DNA of 64,000 nucleotides from Hydrogenophaga sp. BPS33 (GTDB taxonomy: Bacteria > Pseudomonadota > Gammaproteobacteria > Burkholderiales > Burkholderiaceae_C): contig NZ_CP044549.1 of the NCBI RefSeq assembly GCF_009859475.1, positions 2,666,001 to 2,730,000 on the forward strand, read 5' to 3'. Position 1 is the stretch's first letter, and every line of letters starts with the position of its first letter. Positions 59,260 through 64,000 of the stretch are shown piece by piece. The notes beneath the pieces were generated by a model that saw only the letters and a list, made by a program, of their open reading frames with translations, did not search any database and was not told the DNA's origin. A program made the position numbers and the translations under genes.

Positions 59260-60072
59260 TCAGGATTCGATTTCACTGGCGTGCCAGGAACCCAGACTGA
59301 TCTTCGTCAGCCAGGCCATCAGCACGAACAGGAACACGCCGGCCAGCGAGATGAGCAGCAGCGCGGCGAACATGCGCGGGATGTCGAGCTGGTAACCGGC
59401 CATGAGGATCTGGTAGGCCAGGCCGGCGTTGGTGCCGCCGGTGCCGGCGACGAACTCGGCCACCACCGCGCCGATCAGCGCCAGGCCCGAGCTGATGCGC
59501 AGCCCGCCGAAGAAGTAGGGCAGCGCACTCGGAATGCGCAGGCGCCACAGCGTCTGGCCGCGCGTGGCGCGGTTCATCTTGAAGTAGCTCTGCAGGTCGG
59601 GGTCGATGCTGCGCAGGCCGAGCGTGGTGTTCGAAATGATGGGAAAGAGCGCCACCAGCGCCGCGCACACCACCAAAGAAGCGGTGGGTTGCTTCACCCA
59701 GATGATGATCAGCGGCGCGATCGCCACGATGGGCGTGACCTGCAGCAGCACCGCGTACGGGAACAGCGCGGTCTCGATCAAGCGGCTCTGCACGAACAGG
59801 AACGAGATCAACACGCCGATCACCACAGCGACCACGAAGGAGAGCACGGTGATCTTCATGGTGATCAGCAGCGAGCCGAAGAGCGTGTCCCAGTCCTTGA
59901 ACAGGGTCTCCATCATCAAGCCGGGCGAGGGCACCAGGTACGGCGGCAGTTCGAGGCCGACCACGAGGGTGTGCCAGAGGGTGACCAGTGCAATAGCGAC
60001 GAGGATCGGGTACAGCACGCGCTGCACGCGCGGCTGTTTCAGGAACGGGGTGTTGGGGTTGGCGGTGATCAT
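59260..60072 (-). CDS. ABC transporter permease (SsuC/TauC-like)
   Basis: A 270-aa inner-membrane permease with about six helices (VVAVVIGVLISFLFVQ, LIGAVVAEFVAGTGG, ALLLISLAGVFLFVLMAWLT) and the EAA-like loop IDPDLQSYFKMNRATRGQTL that couples to the ATPase. The start ATG overlaps the ATPase stop by one base (TGATG); a TTG one codon earlier is also possible. Confidence 0.93.
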   Translation of the reverse strand: MITANPNTPFLKQPRVQRVLYPILVAIALVTLWHTLVVGLELPPYLVPSPGLMMETLFKDWDTLFGSLLITMKITVLSFVVAVVIGVLISFLFVQSRLIETALFPYAVLLQVTPIVAIAPLIIIWVKQPTASLVVCAALVALFPIISNTTLGLRSIDPDLQSYFKMNRATRGQTLWRLRIPSALPYFFGGLRISSGLALIGAVVAEFVAGTGGTNAGLAYQILMAGYQLDIPRMFAALLLISLAGVFLFVLMAWLTKISLGSWHASEIES

Positions 60073-60875
60073 CAATATGCGCTCTCGGTCGTGTCGCGGC
60101 TGGCGCGCAGCAGGCTGTCCTGCAGTTGCTTGGCGTAGTGGCTGAATTCGGTGGAGACCATGAAGTCCGGCGTGCGCGGGTACGGCTGGTCGATGGCGAA
60201 CTCTTCGACGATGCGGCCCGGGCGCGCGGCCATCATCACCACGCGGCTGGAGAGAAACACCGACTCGTGGATGGAGTGCGTGACGAAGACGACGGTGAGG
60301 TTTTTCTTCTGCCAGAGTTCGAGCAGATCGGCATCGAGCTTGTGGCGGGTGATTTCATCGAGCGCGCCGAAAGGTTCGTCCATCAGCAGCAGCGTAGGCT
60401 CGACCACCAGGCCGCGCGCGATCGACACGCGCATCTGCATGCCGCCCGACAGCGCGCGCGGCAAGGCCTTGGCGAACTTGGACAGGCCCACCAACGCCAG
60501 CGCGTCGGCCACCCGGGCATCGGCCTCGGCGCGCGGCACACCGGCCAGGTCCAGCGGCAGGCGCACGTTGGTCTGCACCGTGGCCCAGGGCATCAGCGTG
60601 GGCGCCTGGAACACGAAGGCCAGACGGTGTCCCGACGCCTCCAACTGGTTCACGCCCTGGCCCCAGAGTTTCAGGCTGCCGCTGGTGGGTTCGAGCAGGC
60701 CCGCCACCATCTTGAGCAAGGTGCTCTTGCCGCAGCCCGAGGGACCCAGCAGCGTGACGAACTCGCCCTCGCGCACCGTGAGGTCCACCGGCTGCAAGGC
60801 CACGGTGCCGTTGGGATAGGTTTTCTGGACGGCCTGGATGTCAATGGCCGTGGCGGACGGTGGGTCTGTCTTCAT
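60072..60875 (-). CDS. ABC transporter ATP-binding protein (SsuB/TauB-like)
   Basis: A 267-aa ATPase with Walker A LLGPSGCGKSTLLKMV, signature LSGGMQMRVSIARGL, Walker B LLLMDEPFGALDE and the switch His in VVFVTHSIHE. The ATG at 60875 (MKTDPPSATAID) is favoured over upstream frame extension. A 179-bp gap holding repeat copy 2 separates it from the binding-protein gene. Confidence 0.95.
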   Translation of the reverse strand: MKTDPPSATAIDIQAVQKTYPNGTVALQPVDLTVREGEFVTLLGPSGCGKSTLLKMVAGLLEPTSGSLKLWGQGVNQLEASGHRLAFVFQAPTLMPWATVQTNVRLPLDLAGVPRAEADARVADALALVGLSKFAKALPRALSGGMQMRVSIARGLVVEPTLLLMDEPFGALDEITRHKLDADLLELWQKKNLTVVFVTHSIHESVFLSSRVVMMAARPGRIVEEFAIDQPYPRTPDFMVSTEFSHYAKQLQDSLLRASRDTTESAY

Positions 60876-60947
60876 GGGGTTTGGGTTCAGTTTTTCATCG
60901 CGCCGAAGCGCGACCGGGACGCATGAAACAACGCCAACCAGGGGCGC

Positions 60948-61050
60948 CAAGGGTCCGGCTCTGCCGGCCCAAGGCGCCGTCCCCCCTCGAAGCGCCGAAG
61001 GCGCGCCACAGAGGGGGGAAGCCGCGCAGCGGCGCAGGGAGGTGTTTCAC
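60948..61050. repeat. Dispersed hairpin repeat, copy 2
   Basis: Bases 60977-61026 are identical to 24451-24500, with related flanks. Nested stems CCCCCC/GGGGGG and GCGCC/GGCGC are present. It lies 5 bp after the stop of the binding-protein gene on the minus strand, inside an ABC transporter operon, so it may attenuate transcription between the binding protein and its ATPase-permease pair. Confidence 0.8.
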
Positions 61051-61054
61051 TTCT

Positions 61055-62047
61055 TCAGGGCAGGACTTTGGCGTCGCGCGCGATGTCGAAGCGGTAGGCC
61101 TGCTCGAAGTTGACCTTGGCCGGATCGATCATCTGGTTCTCGACCAGGAAGGCGTGTGTCTTCTGCAGGCGTTCGCGGGTGATCACGCCAATGCCTTGCT
61201 TGGCCGCGTCGCCGCTGGTGATGATGCCCATCTCCTTGAGCTTGGTGATGCCGTAGTTGAGCTGCTCGTCGGTCATGTTGGGGTTGTCCTTCTTGATCAG
61301 CGCGTTGGCGGGCGCCGGATCGGCCAGGTAGCTCTTGTAGCCCTCGGCGGTGGCTTTCACGAAGGCGGCCACGGTCTTCTCGCGTTCCTTCACGGTCTTC
61401 TCCATGCACGAGATCAGGTTGGCGTAGGGCGGGTAGCCCTGGTCGGCCAGCAGGAAGGTGTTGGCCTTCACGCCGGCCTTCTGGATCGCGAACGGCTCGG
61501 ACGAGAGGAAGCCCATCTGCACCACGTTCTTGTCGGCCACGAAGGGCTGGATGTTGTAGGTGTAGGGGCGTGCTTGGGCGTCGGTGTAGCCGTACTTGCC
61601 CTTGAGCCAAGACCACATGCCGCGCATGGCGGTGGGCGCGATCAGGATGGTCTTGCCCTTCATGTCTTCGAAGGACTTCACGTCTTCGTGCGCGATCAGC
61701 ACCTGCGGGTCCTTCTGGAAGATCGCGGCCACGTTGACGATGGGCAGGCCGTTGCCGCGCGCCACCATCATCTGCGTGTCGGTCGCGCCCATGATGCAGT
61801 CGGCCTGGCCGGCGGCCATGATCTGGATGATGTTGACTTGCGGACCGCCCATCTTGATGGTCACGTCCAGACCGGCTTTCTTGTAGATGCCGGTGGCGAT
61901 CGCCTGGTAGTAGCCGCCGTGCTCGGCCTGCGCGTACCAGTTGGTCATGAAGGTGAATTTTTCCTGCGCGTGCACGGCGCTCAGGGTCAGGGTGCCGAGG
62001 GCGGCAGCGCCGAGGGCACGGCACAGGCGGTTCAAGGAGGAGGACAT
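61055..62047 (-). CDS. ABC transporter substrate-binding protein (NMT1/THI5-like)
   Basis: A 330-aa periplasmic binding protein. The signal peptide is LCRALGAAALGTLTLSAVHA and the mature start is QEKFTFMTNWYAQAEHGGYY. The segment MAAGQADCIMGATDTQMMVA matches the NMT1/THI5-like family, whose members bind pyrimidines, sulfonates, taurine or nitrate. The ligand is probably the substrate of the amidohydrolases encoded upstream in the same operon. Confidence 0.9.
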   Translation of the reverse strand: MSSSLNRLCRALGAAALGTLTLSAVHAQEKFTFMTNWYAQAEHGGYYQAIATGIYKKAGLDVTIKMGGPQVNIIQIMAAGQADCIMGATDTQMMVARGNGLPIVNVAAIFQKDPQVLIAHEDVKSFEDMKGKTILIAPTAMRGMWSWLKGKYGYTDAQARPYTYNIQPFVADKNVVQMGFLSSEPFAIQKAGVKANTFLLADQGYPPYANLISCMEKTVKEREKTVAAFVKATAEGYKSYLADPAPANALIKKDNPNMTDEQLNYGITKLKEMGIITSGDAAKQGIGVITRERLQKTHAFLVENQMIDPAKVNFEQAYRFDIARDAKVLP

Positions 62048-62113
62048 GGCAAGCCTTTCTGGTGAAGGATGTGGGTCGGAGGGGCAGGGAGGGAAGGGAA
62101 CAGCGGGAAAAAA

Positions 62114-62971
62114 TCAGCCCAGCGTTTGCTGGATGTGGCCGGTGTGGTGGCCGCGCTCCCAGGTCGCTTCCTCGCGGACGACCCAGCGCATGGTGAAGAG
62201 TTCGGTAATGGCCTTGACCCAGCTGTCGGCCAGGCTGTCGAGAATGGCTTCGCCTTGTTCGCGCGTGGCGGTGGTGGGGTCGCCGATCACGCCGCTGGGG
62301 CCGAAATCGCGCGCCACCCAGGCGCAGGCGGGGCGGCCGTCGGCCGAGAGCGTCTTGCTCGGGAAAGGCGGCGGGAAGTAGGCCGCGGCGCGCTCCATGT
62401 GCACGGTGTCGGGCGCCAGCGCGAGCATCAGCGCAGTCTCGGAATGGCCGGCGTGCATCGACAGTTTGCGTTCCTGCTCGCTGATGAACTGGCCCGAGAC
62501 GTTGGGCACGCGCGAAACGCCGTAGGGCACGACCACGAAGTCGCCATGGCGCAGGCGCAGTTCGCGCGCAGCCATCTCCAGCACCTGCGGCTGGCCGCCG
62601 TGGCCGTTGGCGAACACCAGCTTGCGAAAGCCCGAGCGGTAGACCGACTCGCCCAGCTCGATCATGGTGGAGAGCAGCGTGGTGCCGGTAAGCGTCATGG
62701 TGCCGGCGAAGTGCAGGTGCTCTTCCGATTTGCCGTAGGTGATGGGCGGCAGGCCGAAGGCGCGGACCTCGGCCGGCAGGCGCTCGAACGCCTTGCCGAT
62801 CACGCCAGCGGCAATGACGGTGTCGACCGAGCAGGGCAGGTGCGGGCCGTGTTGCTCGGTGGCGCCCACGGGCAACACGATGACGGTGTTCTCGCGGTCG
62901 GGCAGCGCCGTGATTTCCGTCCACGCCAGGTACGGCAGGAAGCGGTGCGGGGGAAAGTAGCCGTGCAGCAT
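62114..62971 (-). CDS. Creatininase-family amidohydrolase
   Basis: A 285-aa metal-dependent amidohydrolase. The metal-binding signatures are LPVGATEQHGPHLPCSVDT and FANGHGGQPQVLE, plus MHAGHSETALMLAL. The family includes creatininase and formamide hydrolases acting on pyrimidine precursors. The ATG at 62971 follows a good AAGGAC site. It starts 22 bp after the deaminase-like gene. Confidence 0.88.
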   Translation of the reverse strand: MLHGYFPPHRFLPYLAWTEITALPDRENTVIVLPVGATEQHGPHLPCSVDTVIAAGVIGKAFERLPAEVRAFGLPPITYGKSEEHLHFAGTMTLTGTTLLSTMIELGESVYRSGFRKLVFANGHGGQPQVLEMAARELRLRHGDFVVVPYGVSRVPNVSGQFISEQERKLSMHAGHSETALMLALAPDTVHMERAAAYFPPPFPSKTLSADGRPACAWVARDFGPSGVIGDPTTATREQGEAILDSLADSWVKAITELFTMRWVVREEATWERGHHTGHIQQTLG

Positions 62972-62993
62972 GGGGCGGTGTCCTTGTGAAGCG

Positions 62994-64000
62994 TCAGGGG
63001 GTGAGGGGGCGGCCATCGCGCAGCACCACGCGGGGCATGGTGCGCGAGGGCCAGGCGTGAGCGCCCGATGCCGTGAACACCACCAGGTCGGCGCGGGCGC
63101 CATCGAGCGTGGGGCGTTCGAGTGGCTGGCGTTGCAGCCAGTCGCCGCGGCACAGGGCGTCGGACCAGGTGTCGAACGGCGTGTCGAGTTGGCCCACCAG
63201 CGCAGCGGTCTGCATGGCCTCCAGCGGGTCCAGGCTGCCCGCGCGGCAGAACGGGTCTTGCACGTTGTCGCTGGCAAACAGCAGGGGAATGCCGCGCTCG
63301 CGCGCTTCCTTCACCAATGTGAGGCCGCGCAGGCGCGGAGTGCGCCCGGTGGTGGCGTCCTGCAGCAGCAGGTTGGTGATGGGCAGCGAGACCAGCGTGA
63401 TGGGCGCGCGCGCCACGGCGTCGAGCGTGGCCAGCGCGCGTGTTTCGGGCATGGCGGCCAGCGCGCAGTTGTGGCCGCAGACCACACGGCCGGCGAACCC
63501 CACTTCGCGCAGCAGCTCGGCGACCAGGGCCAGGCCTTGTGCGTCGGCGTTGAGCTCTTCGTCGACGTGCAGGTCCAGATCGAGATCGGTTCTCTGTGGG
63601 GCGAGCACGAGCTCGCGCAGCGCGCCCGGATCCCAATTGCTCGAATGCACCAGGCCGCCGAGCACCGCGTGCGCGCCGGTGACGGCCACGCATTGCGCCA
63701 GCGCGCGGGCGTCGTCGGTCTTCTGGAACAGCGCGAGCCGGATCATGGCGACCTGCTCCAGCCGGATGCGCCCGCGCCATTCGCAGGCGAGTTCGTTGAT
63801 CACCTCCCACGCCAGTGGCACGGTGTGCGGGTCCCACCAGTCGACGTGGGTGCGCAGGTGTGTGGTGCCGGCTTCCCAGGCCTGCCGCAGGCCGCGCTCG
63901 GCACGCTGGCGAAGGTCTTCGCGCGTCCAGTTCGCGCGATCGGCGATGGAAGCCTCGATGGCGCCGAGCAGGCCGGGCTTGACCGCGCCCATGCGCGGCA
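62994..64000 (-). CDS. CodA-like amidohydrolase/deaminase, N-terminus beyond right edge
   Basis: The frame is open to the end of the window; an internal ATG at 63992 is not taken as the start, because family members are about 400 aa and begin with an HxH metal motif that would lie outside. Visible parts are TTHLRTHVDWWDPHTVPL, DLDLHVDEELNADAQ, VVCGHNCALAAM and the metal Asp region LLFASDNVQDPFCRAGSLD, all typical of cytosine deaminase-like enzymes. It is upstream of creatininase and the ABC importer in one operon, suggesting sequential deamination and ring opening of an imported nitrogen heterocycle. Confidence 0.85.
   Translation of the reverse strand, partial: PRMGAVKPGLLGAIEASIADRANWTREDLRQRAERGLRQAWEAGTTHLRTHVDWWDPHTVPLAWEVINELACEWRGRIRLEQVAMIRLALFQKTDDARALAQCVAVTGAHAVLGGLVHSSNWDPGALRELVLAPQRTDLDLDLHVDEELNADAQGLALVAELLREVGFAGRVVCGHNCALAAMPETRALATLDAVARAPITLVSLPITNLLLQDATTGRTPRLRGLTLVKEARERGIPLLFASDNVQDPFCRAGSLDPLEAMQTAALVGQLDTPFDTWSDALCRGDWLQRQPLERPTLDGARADLVVFTASGAHAWPSRTMPRVVLRDGRPLTP

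Overview
The window is a 64 kb, GC-rich, gene-dense bacterial chromosome segment. It most likely comes from a betaproteobacterium of the order Burkholderiales, probably family Comamonadaceae. That placement is an inference from several things: a complete isc operon (iscR-S-U-A-hscB-hscA-fdx), the uvrC-pgsA and hupB-tRNA-ppiD neighbourhoods, many solo Bug-type (tripartite tricarboxylate) binding proteins, and pervasive codon positions ending in G or C. No rRNA, CRISPR array, prophage or replication origin was seen. Three tRNAs are present: Val-TAC, His-GTG and Val-CAC.

Layout. 0-9.1 kb is mostly core: uvrC (enters from the left edge), pgsA, an EamA exporter, a LysR regulator divergent from an overlapping dehalogenase-ttuC pair, hupB, tRNA-Val, ppiD and tRNA-His. 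9.2-14.5 kb holds an aldo/keto reductase and a minus-strand group: a ParB-like protein, an AraC regulator, an FAD monooxygenase and a periplasmic binding protein. 14.5-21.5 kb holds a protein phosphatase, an AsmA-family protein and a four-gene MCE lipid-transport operon. 21.6-28.3 kb holds an Aer-type chemoreceptor, an IS110-family element, a NarX/NarL-like two-component pair and a frameshifted chromate transporter. 28.3-33 kb is a minus-strand catabolic group (Bug protein, ACMSD-like amidohydrolase, TetR, acyl-CoA ligase) with two copies of a candidate TetR operator. 33-45.7 kb returns to core functions: hydrolase, hybrid kinase, RNase D-like exonuclease, uvrB, the isc operon, dnaQ and tRNA-Val.

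From the second tRNA-Val onward the character changes. 45.7-56 kb is a dispersed catabolic cluster: an apparently permuted CoA-transferase with a Bug protein, divergent from an alpha/beta hydrolase plus LigA/LigB-type extradiol dioxygenase operon, then LysR, AraC, an FAD aromatic hydroxylase, another Bug protein and a carboxymuconolactone-decarboxylase-like protein. This looks like a ring hydroxylation, ring cleavage and hydrolysis route for an unidentified aromatic compound. After a degenerate HD-GYP protein, 57.4-64 kb is one long minus-strand operon: a CodA-like deaminase (cut by the right edge), a creatininase-family amidohydrolase, an ABC importer, an FAD-linked oxidase and a RidA protein. 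It looks like uptake and breakdown of an unidentified nitrogen compound.

The most unusual non-coding structure is a 162-bp near-perfect palindrome (52847-53008). It supplies the last nine codons and the stop of the AraC gene and resembles a miniature inverted-repeat element. Other structures worth attention are a 50-bp hairpin repeat present in two identical copies (24451 and 60977), a long-range stem upstream of the IS110 transposase where a bridge RNA would be expected, and a palindromic repeat island inside the isc operon.
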